Source of the DNA: Eremophila alpestris peregrina
Lineage: Eukaryota; Chordata; Aves; Passeriformes; Alaudidae
DNA: 64,000 nucleotides
NCBI GenBank assembly: GCA_009792885.1
Contig: WMCF01000080.1
Coordinates: forward strand, 495,139-559,138
Reading direction: 5' to 3'
Each line of letters starts with the position of its first letter. Position 1 is the first letter of the stretch. Below the pieces are notes generated by a model. The model was given only the letters and a program-made list of their open reading frames with translations. It did no database searches and was not told the origin of the DNA. A program made the translations under genes and the position numbers. Positions 48,666 through 61,156 of this stretch are shown in pieces.

Positions 48666-50334
48666 GTTAAAATAACTTGCTAATGATTCCTTCATAGGTG
48701 AGTGTGAAGACCTTTGGTGTGTCACATAATTAACCAGGAAGAATCCTAAGCTTTGTCATGACACTGCCACCTACTCAATATCCCACCCTGCAAGTGTCCA
48801 AGCATATTTATAAATCATCTGCTTCCTGACAAAAAAGAAAAATCCCAGTGGTTCACCAACATACATGCAACTTGGTCTGGTAAAATGGTGGCATGGTATG
48901 ACTGGTTTTTTGGTATTATTCTCTACTATAATACTGGAATACTTTCTAAATGCACTGGTTCATGTCCTCCTGGAACCTGCAGGCAAAACGTGCAAGTAAG
49001 GGCCAATAAACTCAACTATTACTTTATTTAATTATCAATTATTTTATTTAATAAAAAATCAATAAATCCATTGCAAAGGAGGACAAATATTTTCCCTGAG
49101 TCACTGTTTACTTAGTCCCTCCCCAAAAGTGACTTGAAATATGATTAGATATGCAGATGGAATGAATGTCACATAAACAAATACACTTATTTCTGAAAAA
49201 AAGGAGGGTGCAAGCTATTGAAAGTACTTCGTGTTTTCCTAAGCTAACTTATCAGACATAATTCGTCATTTCCTCTGTTAGTTTTAAAAAAAAATTCCCT
49301 ATGGCCTCTCTTTGATAGAATCAAGATCTACTCAGTTTCTCAAGACTTTTCCTATTTGTTGTCCATCCAGAGAAGAGAAATAGGGCATTGCACTTTAGGA
49401 AATCAATCAGAGTAATCAGTTTGCAGGAAGGCATGTTTTATGTAGGCTTCTGATTATTAATGCCTTTACCTTTCAACGACAAAAATACATTTCAGGAGAA
49501 GAAAACATTTTATAGATGAGGAATGAGTTATGTCAGATTGATAATAACAGGTGATTATTCCACTTCAGACATCAAATGCGTGCCCTACTATGTATGGGAG
49601 TAAGGAATCACAACAGAATTTTTAAATTCAAAATTTACATACTCTAAAATGTCCAGAAGACACTGCAGATATATTCTTGCATAGAAAATGCTGACAGATT
49701 AATGTTACGACTTACACCTGAAATCTGAGGGGAAAGCCTGAGCACTACACTCTTTTGCTACTAGATTAGCAGTAGGATTTGTGATTCTCTCACCAAAAGG
49801 TCATATCTGTGTCCAAGGCATTATATCAATCATCTGTGTGAGGAAATACTTACTTAGAAACCAGCATACCTGAAAATACATTTGCTATGACATTTTTCAT
49901 AAAACCTAAGGTAAAGGAACATTTGTGGAGCTAAAGGAACACTTTCCTCTAAGAGCAAAGAGGAACATAGCTAACACTGCAACATTCAGTTGCAGTATTA
50001 GCAGAATTCCACTATCACAGTTCCACCTTTCATAAGAACTTCTAAGGATTTAAGCCCGAGGTTACCCATATTTCTTCTAGAGGAGGCATATCTCATGGGA
50101 AATCCTTCCTGCCAATATGGAGGGAAGAGGACAGAGCTGAAGTACGTCATTGCTTCAAGAAGTATGTAAAGGGTTCAGCTATAGAATGTCTTATTAAAAA
50201 CCTGGAATGCCAGTGTAATAGCTAGTGGATTAGTGAACTGAGCATCTGGTGATTTAATGCTGGGGTTCGGCCTTTATGAATTGCTGGGAGCACAACAGGA
50301 AACCTGTGGGCTGATTAGCAAGTTTACTCCTACT
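48666..50334. other. AT-rich non-coding DNA, nothing recognised
   Basis: No gene or named repeat seen. The A/T-rich stretch at about 49010-49070 repeats TTATTTA-like words. Confidence 0.5.
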
Positions 50335-51030
50335 TCATTCTGGAAGGCCTTTTAACTTGCCTGCTGAGATGCTTTGCACCAGTTCTGACTTCCACAAGAA
50401 CTTCAAGGTTAACTCCATGTGGATGATGTTAAATAGATGCTCAAAGCCTGGAGCATCAAACTGGACCACTAATTTTGTTTTTCTTCTTCCTGTAGAATTG
50501 CAGACTGGAGTCTTTGTCCTCATAAACTGACCTCTCACTGAGGCTTTTTCTGGCAGATGGCCTTCCTCCAGCATGCAGAGCTGAAAGATGGTGAGGTTGA
50601 TTGGTCTTTCTTGTTCAGGCAAGGTCTGTCTGATCCATGCACTGCTGCTGGCAGAGAAGCTCTTGTCTTCAAATGGCACCAGTATGGGGTTTGTCAAGGA
50701 GCAGTAGGTGATCAGTGCTGTCATTTCAGGTGGGATCTACTGGCTGTCCCCTGGAGACCAGCAGCTGTGGGGGCTTCCTGAGGGGGCGGGACAGAGCCAG
50801 CAGCCAGGGCTGTCCCACCACACCAGCCAGGGAGCAAAAGGACAGCCCCAGCTCAAGGCCTGGCTGAAAATCAGTTCCCAGAGGACAGGAGGGGCTTTGG
50901 CCACTGCCTCCTTGCAGGGAACTGGGAAAGCCCTGGCACTAGGGGAACACAGTTGTCCTATGAGCTGGTCCCAGTGGCCAAAACTCCTGGAGAGATATGA
51001 TGTTTCCAGGCCCTGTCATAAAGTATGAAG
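50335..51030. other. GC-richer block with a 129-codon minus-strand frame, unidentified
   Basis: This block stands out from AT-rich flanks. A minus-strand frame from an ATG at 50724 to a stop at 50335 (129 codons) has protein-like composition and few low-complexity runs, and a donor-like GAGAG|GTCAGT occurs inside it on the minus strand. I do not recognise the sequence, an in-frame TAG lies five codons upstream of the ATG, and a frame of this length is possible by chance in 64 kb. The adjoining 50730-51020 is GC-rich and may be an old repeat. It could be a chance frame, a pseudogene fragment or an unrecognised retroelement; none is favoured. Confidence 0.25.
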
Positions 51031-51848
51031 GTGTAAAACCCATGGGCCCACTCTTTCTACTGAACAGCAGAAACAGTGGCATTCCAATCCTCAGTTCAGA
51101 CTTCCTCTAAAAATCAATTTATATTTCAAAAGTTATTCTGTGTCCTCCCATGCAGATTTTAAGTATCAGGACATTACCAATCAAACCCTAGACTTATTGG
51201 GAAGTAGTTTGTGGTCTTTGATATTAATCAGATATAAATATTATTAATATTTGTTTTGGGCTAAGATACAAAATCATAATAAAGACAATTTCTTTCTAAA
51301 TTATTAGGATCTTTGTAACTTCAAATGTTCCAAGAAAAAAAGAAGTGCTTTTGACTCCCCAACCTCCTTTTGCTTTCTTGAATAATTTCTAAGACATATA
51401 AGCAGAAAAGGAACAAGGAATAGTTTCTAAGGCTTTCAGCTTTCAGAAGCATAACTTGCCTTACCATGTCCTGCCCATTGTAAAAAGATTGGAAAGGAAA
51501 TTGTTGCCTCTGGCTTCAATGCAGTTAGCACAAAATTAAATCAGTGAAGACATGAGAGAACCCACTCCTTGTACTAATAACCACATGCAATAGCTCACAA
51601 AGCCTAGTAGCAAGGAAGATGAAAAGTTGAACTGCTGCCTAACAAGTGTACATACAGACCTTGAGTACAGATCATCATCTTGATGATCAAATCTTGTCCT
51701 AAATAAAGACAAGATTTCAAATACTGTGGCATATGGCAACAGAACTCTTAAGTAGAAACTTCAGTTTCTACACTCTTCTTCCACATTCTACTGTATGAAA
51801 GTACATACTTACACAAAGTTCATAATTTACTGTAATATTACTGCACAT
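51031..51848. other. AT-rich non-coding DNA, nothing recognised
   Basis: No gene or named repeat seen before the CR1 copy that begins at about 51849. Confidence 0.5.
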
Positions 51849-52565
51849 GGGTCCAGGCAATCCCAAACACAGATACAGGCTGAGTGGAGAATGGATCCAG
51901 ACTAGCCCTGGGGCGAAAGACCTGGGGGGTATTTGCATACAAAAGCCCAATATGACTCAGGTCTACATGTTTGCATCCCAGAAGGTCAGCTGTATCCTAG
52001 GATGTATCAAAAGATGCATGACAGCAGGTTGAGGGAGGTGGTTCTGCCCCTCTACTCTGTTCTTCTTGAGAACCCCCCGGACTGGTGAGAAAAAAAGACT
52101 TGGACCTGTTGGAAGGAGTCTAGAGGAGAACCACTAAGTTGATCACAGGCCTGGTAGAGCTCTGCTATGAAGCCAGGCTGTTCAGCCTACAGAAAAAAAA
52201 GGTTCCAGAGAGGAACATTTATATTATAGGAGCCTACCTAAAGGGGACTTACAAGAAGGCTGCAGAGGGACTTTTCACAAGGGCATGTAATGAGAGGAAA
52301 AAGTGGAATGATTTTAAGTTGGAGAAGGGTAGGTTTAGATTAGACATTAAGAAGAAATTCTTTGGAGTGAGGGTGGTGAGGCACAGGAACAGGTTGCCCA
52401 GAGAGGCTGTGAATGCCCCATCCCTGAAGGTGTTGAAGACTAAGCTGGCTGGGGCTCTGAGCAGCCTGGTCTAATAGCAAGTGGCCTGCTCACAGCAGAA
52501 GTGTTGGAACTTGATGACTTTTAAGGTCCCTTCCAACACAAACTGTTCTATGTATCTATTGTTCT
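51849..52565 (+). mobile_element. CR1 LINE fragment, plus strand
   Basis: About 715 bp of CR1 in order: 'CAATCCCAAACACAGATACA', 'GGCTGAGTGGAGAATGGATC', a 'GACCTGGGGGGTATTTGCAT' segment, 'GAAGCCAGGCTGTTCAGCCT', 'GGGTAGGTTTAGATTAGACA', 'TTAAGAAGAAATTCTTTGGA', 'GGAACAGGTTGCCCAGAGAG', 'CCATCCCTGAAGGTG', and the 3' end 'TTTTAAGGTCCCTTCCAACA' with TTCTATGT-like octamers to about 52565. Relatively well preserved in the 3' UTR. The 111-codon plus-strand frame inside it (52139-52474) is CR1 sequence, not a gene. Confidence 0.95.
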
Positions 52566-55500
52566 GGCACATGGGGCATCAGCTCAGTTACAGGACAAAC
52601 AGAGCCTTACTCAATATCTTCTAAATAGAGATGAGAATTTATATTAGAAGGAAAATTATGTTACAGGCAAGACTTAGCAACTCTGCTTATATGTAAGTGA
52701 CTTCTGACAACTCGTATAAATATGAGCTCTCTGCATATTGCACTGCAGAGCTTTAAATGGTCTTGCACTGTGACCCAAAAATGGTGTTCAGGCACCTTGA
52801 TTCTTTGCATCTGTTATGCATTTGGTTTTCAAGGATCTGCAGGAAAATAAAAATGTCAGTTTTTATCTTGTGCACCATATGGTTCAGGCATTTTAGATCT
52901 GGCAGCTTAATCTCACAGATCTGGCCGTTTAGTCTCACTGTGTTGTTTTTCATTTCTTAAAACAAAAACCTCTCCTTTAATATGAAGCACAATGTTAAAT
53001 TAAAACCCCCATGTAATATGTATCTAGTATGGTCTCACTGATAAATGTTGTCACAGTGATGTGTGCTGAAGGACTTCTGGGTTCTTGGACAGAAGACAGC
53101 CATAATTCACGCAAGAAGATCATGGCATTAGGGATACATCTCAATACAGAGCTGTATCATTCTCCTCAGTCAACAGCATTCCCTCTTTAAATGTAAATTC
53201 TTGGGAGCTCAGATGCTTTTGTATCATTCATTCAGACATGGCTTTGCACAACAGGACACTGATCGACACAGGGTGCCATGAAAGCAGAAATTACAATGAT
53301 TATAGACTTTCAGCTCAAATGGGCTTCAGGTTCTTTCCCACAAATATTGCACATTCTACTAAGGTACAATTTTGCCATTTAGGATATTAGTTGACATGAA
53401 GGGATGTGTATTTATCTGAGACAGGTCCAGCTGGGAAAAATTTTAATGGTTTTTTATGACTGAAATTGTAAGCTCTATAGACTAGAAAGGTGGAGATGTT
53501 TGCTTAGATACACTTTCTTTTTTTCATGTTACTACTCTTATATTACAGAGATCACTTTTCTCTGACTTGCAGAGAAGGCCAAAAGAAGCCAAAAGAACTT
53601 ACTCTTTCTGTGCCTCTTCATTATAAGCCTATAGGTAAATACAAAACTGTAGTCTTCTGCTGCTGCTTGTTAGCTGATGTAGTAAACTCACTGCCTTTGT
53701 AGTATGACTTGTTTATAATTGCTAGGGTTGGTTTTGTAGTACTTGCAGGCATTTTAAATACAAAATTCTGTTCATGGTAGCTGTATAAAAAATTTACAGT
53801 CCACTATGTATTGGACAGTTTAATATGGAGTTTGTTTCCAATGTAGTTATTACTATCACTCACAATTACATCATTTGCATTTTACAAAACAGCAAATAAA
53901 ATTACTCCCAAGTCTAAAAACACTGTAGGAAAAGTGTGGGAATGAAGCAATCTAAATTATATTGGCCAGGGCATTTACATGCAAGCAGAGAGTTGGAATA
54001 TCATCTTCAAAAAGTAAGAATTGGTCTACAATGAGATCTTCAGTCCCTGTAATCCATCTTTCCATTTCTCACTCTGACCAGCCCTGGATGCTTCAGAAGA
54101 ACATATAAGAGTGTTACAGGAGTGGCAATAGACTAAAAGTCTTGTACAACTGTATTCATCTAAGTTCTAATAGCTAAAATTCAGTTTAACTTCTAGAGTC
54201 TCTGTCTGACAAACCTGTTCCTTCCTAAGTGCCTACAGCTGCAATAGCTCTAAATTTTGAGACTGTAACCACAGATTTTCTGTTTATACTTGCTAGATTA
54301 TTGTTCTTGATTACTTGCTGTGATGATGAATTCCACGGGCTCAATGTAATAAACCTCTGGAAAAGGTGCCTTTATCAGTTAGAAATTTTATACTTTTTTG
54401 TAAAACTGCATAGCTCAAGTTTTGCTAGAGAAATCATATATTCTTCAATCCTGATCTAATTTACTTCACTGATCATTTTAAACATGCATGCATTAAAACA
54501 GCACCTCTTATTTATTATCTTTCTATGGTAAAGATGTGTTTTCTACATCTATTAGAAAAAACACGCCTCTTTCATGTTTAACCACTTGCATGCTTTCTTA
54601 ACACCTGGCCAAGACTATGGTAGAAAATGATGAAACTACTGTTACACACAGATGGAAGTAAGCCACCATACACACCTGTGCTTTTGTTTTCCATTCTGAG
54701 CAGCATGCACTTTTCTCTTGAAAAGAGATCTTGATTTTCTTGGTTTTGTTGCTTGTTGGCTATTTTTGCAATAGGTTCTTATTGAATTGCCATACAGATG
54801 CCCTACTCCTTTACCCACAACCTTAAAGAACTCAATAAAATATGGAAGTCAAATGTTTTCCTCCACTGAATAGATGATGCACTTGTTTGAGATTAGATGC
54901 TGTCTGCCACCTGCCTGCTACAGAGAGGAGGTGATGGACTCTCAGTATGTGAATCTGAGCCTTGTTTGAGAGTTTCAGTTTAAAGATGGACCAGGGCTCA
55001 ATACAGCAAATAATTTCAGGCAAGCGGAAGTGGTGTTCTATTCTGCTTGCCAATATCTTTACAGCCTTAGAAAATAAAATTGAGAGTTTGCTTTCTGAGG
55101 AGCTCCCATTTCAAAAACTTCCACTACCTTCCAGTCCATCTGAAGCCACTCTGACTTGAAAAGCTGGTAAGGTCTGACAGTTCTGCCAATAGAAACATGG
55201 AGCCTCTTTTCTTCAGGGAGTGGAAGGAGAGACCATGTCAGTACACTTCTCCAGAAACTTGGTTCTCTTTCTTCTGCAAAATAGTACTTATGTTCCATAA
55301 CAAAGCAGATGTTTGAGATAATTCCTACAAAGCAAAGGGTCTAAGCCTATGTTAACTCTAATGTCTTTTCTTGCCTTATTTTTTAATTATGAATTCTATC
55401 AAGCTTTTCAAACTGCAAATTAAGAAAGAAATCACAGAGCTGCACAAACCCCTTAGTTTAAAAGCCTCATCAATTTGTCATCTTGGGATTTCACGTCCAT

Positions 55501-57804
55501 CAATCTTATCACTGAAGCACATTATGTTCAGAACAATCAATGAAGTGTCCTGTCTACAATAGAGTAATAGCTTCTAGAAATCTGAGGCCACTATTATAGA
55601 CAGTGGTTGCTACAAACTAATAGAAACTAAATGGAATGAGAACACTGAGCCCAGGAGAGCCCATAGGAAAAGGACAAAACAATTTAAAAAATAATCTCTT
55701 TTCAGGCAAAAACGCAAAATTAAAGAGTGTAAGTAATAGAGGAATATCACAGTGAGTAATTGTGGGGTGACAGAAAAACATATAATTGAAAGAAATCTTG
55801 AAATACAGACATTCAAAAGAACAGTATGCACACTTTTTGCTCATTCTTTACCACTGAGGCTTTTTTTGTCCCTGGCAATGAATCAGATTTACAACCTATT
55901 TCAACAAAAAGTCATTCTGGACACCTTTAAGGATGGTGAAATTTAAATTCAAAAAAACCCCAATTATCTGAAGAGGCAGAAAATAATAGTGCTGCTTCTT
56001 TAGCATGCTGTTTTGTTCAGCATTAACATAGTATTAAATTTTGTGCATATGAACCACAGTGAACTTAATTGCAACTGAAGTCACCTTTACCTACCAAGGA
56101 AACAAGGTGAACTTTTCCCCATATAAATATCTCAGACCTGCTCTAGAAGCAGAACTGCCATGGGTGAGACAAGTCAGTGATGAAAGATGATCAATCCTTA
56201 TAATTTATGACTACCTGCTAAAGATACAAATTACAGGTAGATCAAAAGGCAGTAATTCTAAAAAATACTGCAAATAACCAGAAGCATGAATACTTTTAGT
56301 CTTTCCTTATTTAACAATGAATGCAGCTGGCATTCAATTTGCAGGAGGGAAGCAGTCACAGTTTGGGACTTACCAGAGATCAAGTGATGATGATGAGGAT
56401 GAAATGAATGAGTGATCTAACTAGAGAGGTGTTGTCCTTGTTGATTCTGTAGTTACAGAAAAAGGTCCCTACCAACATGCATAGTATTTAGAAGCTTAGT
56501 TGCTGTTCAGCATCAGTAGGAATTATATTTTTAATTATCTTTTTAATAGGCATCTGAACCTCAGGAGTTTAATTTCTATCAAAAATCTAACCATGATTGG
56601 CCTTCTAAATCCCACCAGATCTCCTTTGGGGTCTGAAAGTGGCAATTTTACACTTAGAATATTGCCTATAAATTGCAGAGAATTATACGGTGATGCACTT
56701 ATTTCATCTCTTATGCATTATCAACTAATATTACTTCACAGTTTTTTAGCTAGGATCCCTTACAACAGAAAAGCTGTAATATGGGAATTCCCTTTGGTTT
56801 TCATTAATTCAATACAATTCTGAGACTTGCAGATTCAGCAAGGTTTCATATGGTAATTTAACTGGCCTTGCAGGTCAAGAGCATTGATTTGTTGCACTTG
56901 GATAAAGACAAGAACACCACAAGAGCAGGTTTTGTGTTTGGAGGTCACTGACCTCCAGTCAAAGGCTAGCATGCAAGGAGGCATCATTCCTGTCATACCT
57001 GGGGAAAAAAGAAGACAGTTGACCAATATACATGAAATACCATTGCATTATATTCATTAGGAGATGTTTCAGAGTTAGTAAAAGTATTCATAAACACTCT
57101 GAAGCAGTGTAACAGGCAGGCTGCACAAATAACACAAATAAACAGCAGTATGCAAAATAAAAATTAATGTCCAGCTGTGAAAAGCATGACAAGAGTTTTC
57201 GTCTGGTAAAGACAGCATCTTGAGACTTCTTGATACCTCACAATATGAATAACTATATCAGGTGGAGCTGGCTCTGTATAAACCACACGTCAAGTTCCTT
57301 CATACTTTAGAAGAGTGATATTCTTCTAAAGAGGAAACCAGTCATTGAACCTGATTCACTGACTCTTTCCTTATTTTCTGTGGAAGGTAGAGTTGTAAAT
57401 AATATTAGTTTGTTCGGTCCTTTTTTATTTTAATGGCTTCAATACATCTGTTTAACATTGAATCACAGTCTGTGTTCTTCCAGTAATGTGGTGTGAGGCT
57501 GTCCCACATTTGTGCCTTCAGAGACAAAGTAGAGAACACTCTGTCCCTGTTCAGCTTCACCTGAGGAGGTGTCTAGGAAGGACTTTCTGAGTTAGAGAAA
57601 ACTACTTAACTGGTCTGCTCCCAAAATAAAAAAGTTATTTTACTTTAAGATCTAGTCTCACACTAGGTACAGAAACAAACAAAGAGTAATCATGCCAAAC
57701 AGTCTCTGCCAACACAGTTATATCTGGCTATATCAAGGAGTTTATATAGTACATGTCTATATAGGAGATATGTCTACATGCTCTGTATGGAATAAGTCCT
57801 TCAT
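52566..57804. other. AT-rich non-coding DNA, nothing recognised
   Basis: Five kilobases without a recognisable gene, RNA gene or named repeat. A short GAT-rich stretch lies near 56385-56402. Confidence 0.5.
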
Positions 57805-58087
57805 GAAGAAGGACCTGGGTGTACTGGTGGATGAAAAACTGAATATTGAGCTGGCAATGTGTGCTCGTGGCCCAGATCATCCTCATGCTGGGCTGCATCC
57901 AAAACAATGTGGGCAGCAGGGAAAAGGAGGGCATTCTGTCCCTCTGCTCTGCTCTGGTGAGACCACCTGGAGCCCTGCATCCAGTTCTGGGGTCCCCAGC
58001 AGGGGAAGGATATTAACCCATTAGAACAGGTTCAGAGGAGGGTCAGTAAGAGGTTTAGATGGCTGGAGCACGTCTCCTACAAGGGAA
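57805..58087 (+). mobile_element. CR1 LINE fragment, 5' segment, interrupted by an LTR
   Basis: CR1 pieces in order are 'GAAGAAGGACCTGGGTGTAC', 'TGGTGGATGAAAAACTGAA', 'CAATGTGTGCTCGTGGCCCA', 'GGGCATTCTGTCCCTCTGCT', 'GGAGCCCTGCATCCAGTTCT', 'GGAGCACGTCTCC'. The copy is broken at 58087 by a 335-bp LTR and resumes at 58423. Translation frames across it are CR1 relics. Confidence 0.95.
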
Positions 58088-58422
58088 TGTGGGAATACAG
58101 CTAGAAAGCAGGACTCAGAGAATTATTGAACTCATGACAGAAGTGGATGTGCTAGCTTTAGTGGGCCATAAGCCCTGGCAACTTAAGGCAGAACCCTGAA
58201 GGAGGAAGAGACAACAGTGTGCTTAGGCATGTTTTGTTTTGAACAAACCATGCAAGACTGTGCACGCCTGTGCAGGTCTGTACTAGGCTGTGATTTAGCA
58301 GTGTTACTAAGAGACGTGATTGTTAATTTTAGCTACAGCTGAAAAGGTATATATACTAAGCTCTATAACCAATAAACTGGCTTCATGCATGCAAACCATG
58401 GACCTCGTCCTTTCAATTGCCA
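58088..58422 (+). mobile_element. Solo LTR (335 bp) inserted in a CR1 copy
   Basis: Begins TGTGGGAATACA at 58088 and ends ...CAATTGCCA at 58422. A TATA box (TATATATA, 58348-58355) and an AATAAA (58371-58376) lie only about 20 bp apart, close to the 3' end, an arrangement known from avian alpharetrovirus-type LTRs with a very short R region. Total length is also in that range. It splits an otherwise colinear CR1 copy, so it is younger than that CR1. Direct repeats of nine bases, ACAAGGGAA (58079-58087) and ACAAGTGAA (58423-58431), agree at eight positions; this is longer than the usual 4-6 bp retroviral duplication, so part may be coincidence or the end points may be shifted. No internal retroviral genes are present. 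Confidence 0.8.
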
Positions 58423-58820
58423 ACAAGTGAAGACAGAGAGGTGGAGTTTTTCAGCCTGGAGAAGGCTCCAGAGAGCCCTCACTGCAGTCTTAGGCAGGTA
58501 GAAAAAAAAACAGGTAGAGCGAATTTATACACAGGCAGATAGCAATAGGACAAGATAGGACAGTTTTAAACTAAGAGATCAGGGATTAGAATAGATATTA
58601 GGGGGAAAAAATTATTTCTGAGAGTGGTTGAGGCACTGGAGAAGGTTGTCCAGAGAAATTGTGGATGTCCCATCCCAGGCAATGTTCAAGGAGAGCTTGG
58701 ATGGGGCCTTGAATAACCTGGTCTAGTGGAAGAGGTCCCTGTCCATGGCATGGGGGTTGGAACTCGATGATCTTTAAAGTTCCTTCCAACTCAAAGCATT
58801 CCACAATTCTGTGTCTCTAT
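58423..58820 (+). mobile_element. CR1 LINE fragment, 3' segment after the LTR
   Basis: Continues the CR1 of 57805-58087: 'GAAGACAGAGAGGTGGAGTT', 'TTTCAGCCTGGAGAAGGCTC', a 'GATTAGAATAGATATTAGGG' stretch, 'AGAGAAATTGTGGATGTCCC', 'GGGGCCTTGAATAACCTGGT', 'GGAACTCGATGATCTTTAAA', 'GTTCCTTCCAACTCAAAGCA', and octamer-like 'ATTCTGTGTCTCTATTCTG' at the end. The join to the first segment is clean when the LTR is removed, apart from the duplicated target. Confidence 0.95.
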
Positions 58821-59488
58821 TCTGGAAGTATAACTGTGACTCTTAATAGAAGAATTTCCAAGACAGTTTTAATCTACAGAGACCAGCGCAGCAACTGGTA
58901 TACAGGTCTATCAGGGATCCTGAACATATTCTTCACTTCTAGCATGGCTTCAGGTTTTGGCTGTCATGTCTTGACATATTTTCTTTCCATCAGAAAACGC
59001 AGTGTGAACATTGTGTAAAAATACATCCTCTTCCAAAGGTTTGGTTTCCACTCATCAAACTCCATAATTGTCAATAAGTAGCACAAAGACAATCAAAGTT
59101 CAGTTCCAGTCTGTTTCAGGAACTGGCTAAATCTACTGCCTACATCTTGGTCATCTATGGATTACTCTTGGAGTACCACAGAATTGAATCCTTCTTCATT
59201 TCTCCCATGCATCTAATTCATACGCTCACCTTCCAAGATTGCGATTTCTGGTAGGTTTTGAAAGGTCTTGCTCTTGTTAACCCTGGGAGCTAACTGCTGT
59301 CACTGTTTACCTGAACTCGCAGATGAGGAAAGGGCTCAGCCTTCTATTTAAGAGTAAAAGAACTCTGTGCCCACAACTCTGGGAACTGAATTCCACCAAC
59401 ATAGCTTTATAGAAAATGTTGGCGTGTTTGGCAATGACCTTAGCAATAAATACCTCAGACCTCCACTTTTGGAAAAAGATTTTTTTCC
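58821..59488. other. AT-rich non-coding DNA, nothing recognised
   Basis: No gene or named repeat between the CR1 3' end and the tandem repeat at 59489. Confidence 0.5.
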
Positions 59489-59542
59489 TTCTTTTATCTT
59501 TTATCTTTTATCTTTATATAAAAGATATCTTTATCTTTTATC
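59489..59542 (+). repeat. TCTTTTA tandem repeat with internal hairpin
   Basis: The 7-base unit TCTTTTA recurs three times (59489-59512) with a further copy near 59534. Inside it, ATCTTTTAT at 59503-59511 and ATAAAAGAT at 59518-59526 are perfect reverse complements around a 6-base loop. Confidence 0.85.
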
Positions 59543-61156
59543 AGAAAAATCACTATCTAAAAGTGCCATGCTGCAGGATATTTTAGTTATGTGTTTTTGG
59601 CATCAAGACTGTGAAATGCATGGGATTTATAAACACACATTCACCTGTGCTTAGGGCTACCAACAAAGAGAATGGGCTGCACAACACCAGTAGACCTTGA
59701 CTAGAATGTTTTCCCATATGGACTTCAGGAAGCTTTCTAAACAAAAGAGCATCTCTTTTTTTGGCATATGTGCTATTTTGTACATTGCAGTTGTGGTTAC
59801 AATAATTCTGCTCCTGAAGTAACAAAATGAAACCTAGTGTCTGTCATATAGGCGGTATTCTGATCTTTACAGGGTTCAGTTAAGAGTCCTCCCATTTGTT
59901 TCTACTCTGATCAATTTATTTTTTTGGGTCCTGTTTATTAAGATGTCATCATTGCTTTGATTAACCAGCATACAGATTCCTTCTGTTTTCCTGCTGCATG
60001 CATGTGACTGTGTTGGGCAGCTGCTGAAAAGACAGAGGAATGTTGCTTGTGTAAAACATAGAAATTAGGACTTACATTCAATTATTCCACACACAGACCT
60101 TGGAACTGGTTTAGAAGTTGTTTACGTAAATTTGAAGGGTTTAGGTGTCACCTAAGGAAAGTACATTAGAAACATCTGAAAAGGCAGCCTGAGGAAAATT
60201 GTCTTTATGTGTAAATGGAAAATTTCCAAAACTCAAACATGAAGATATCTTGTACACCCAGGCTAAGCTGTGTATACATCTCTACACAGAACAGAAGCAA
60301 AGAAACAACAGGATTGAAAAAAAAATAGAGTCGGACAAAAGCAAAGGAAGAGGGTTTTGGTTTTGAGTGTATTCTGTAGAGTACAAGAATGAAATTGGCT
60401 GGCCTCAGCGGTTTCAACAAACTTATTTCCATATGGTAAAATAATGCATTGCAGAAATCTCATGATTTCTTTGTTTGACTCATCTCTGTATTTACCCAAA
60501 AAGCAATTTCCTATTCAAATGGAAGAATTGCTGTACCAATGCTTTTATTGGTTGGGAACAATAACAAACCTTGTCCCTCGGTTTTCCTCTGGGAAAAAAA
60601 ACCACAAAAAAATCAAACTTACAAGGAAATTACAGCACTGTAATTTTCACACTAATGCAGCAGAGGCCCTCATCAGGACTCTGTCTAGCTGAGATTTATA
60701 GGCTACTGTTAAAATTTAAAGAAAAACACAGAGAAGACCGTCATTGGGAGCAGCCATTTAGTGAACAGTCAGTTTTAAAACTGTGTAAAAACACTTTTTT
60801 TCCTTCAGCTATAAGAAAAAAAGCTTCTGATTTCCAGTTTTTAGATCGCAAGAGCCAGAAGAGTAGGAGATACCAGGCACACATAGTTCATTCTCTTCTC
60901 ATTCACATTGGGGTAGTGCAGCATTAATAACAGAGAAGCTCTCTGTACCTGCAAACTAACTCCTGCTTGTTACAGAAATGTAGAGACTAGGCCTCCAACT
61001 GGTGCAAATCACAGCCTCTATTGGATCTGCATCAATCTGCAGTCATCAAGAGTCAAACCAGTCTAAGTGGTTAGAAGCCAGTCAAATCCATTTGTTTTGC
61101 CATTAACCACATTGGAGCGATATTCTTCCCGCGCACGAGAAATTGACAGGAGCCAT
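59543..61156. other. AT-rich non-coding DNA, nothing recognised
   Basis: No gene, RNA gene or named repeat. Open frames at 60205-60927 are short and have no recognisable domain. Confidence 0.5.

Noticed and set aside
52139..52474. 111-codon plus-strand frame
   Set aside because: It is CR1 sequence ('GGTTGCCCAGAGAGGCTGTG' and neighbours), not a host gene.
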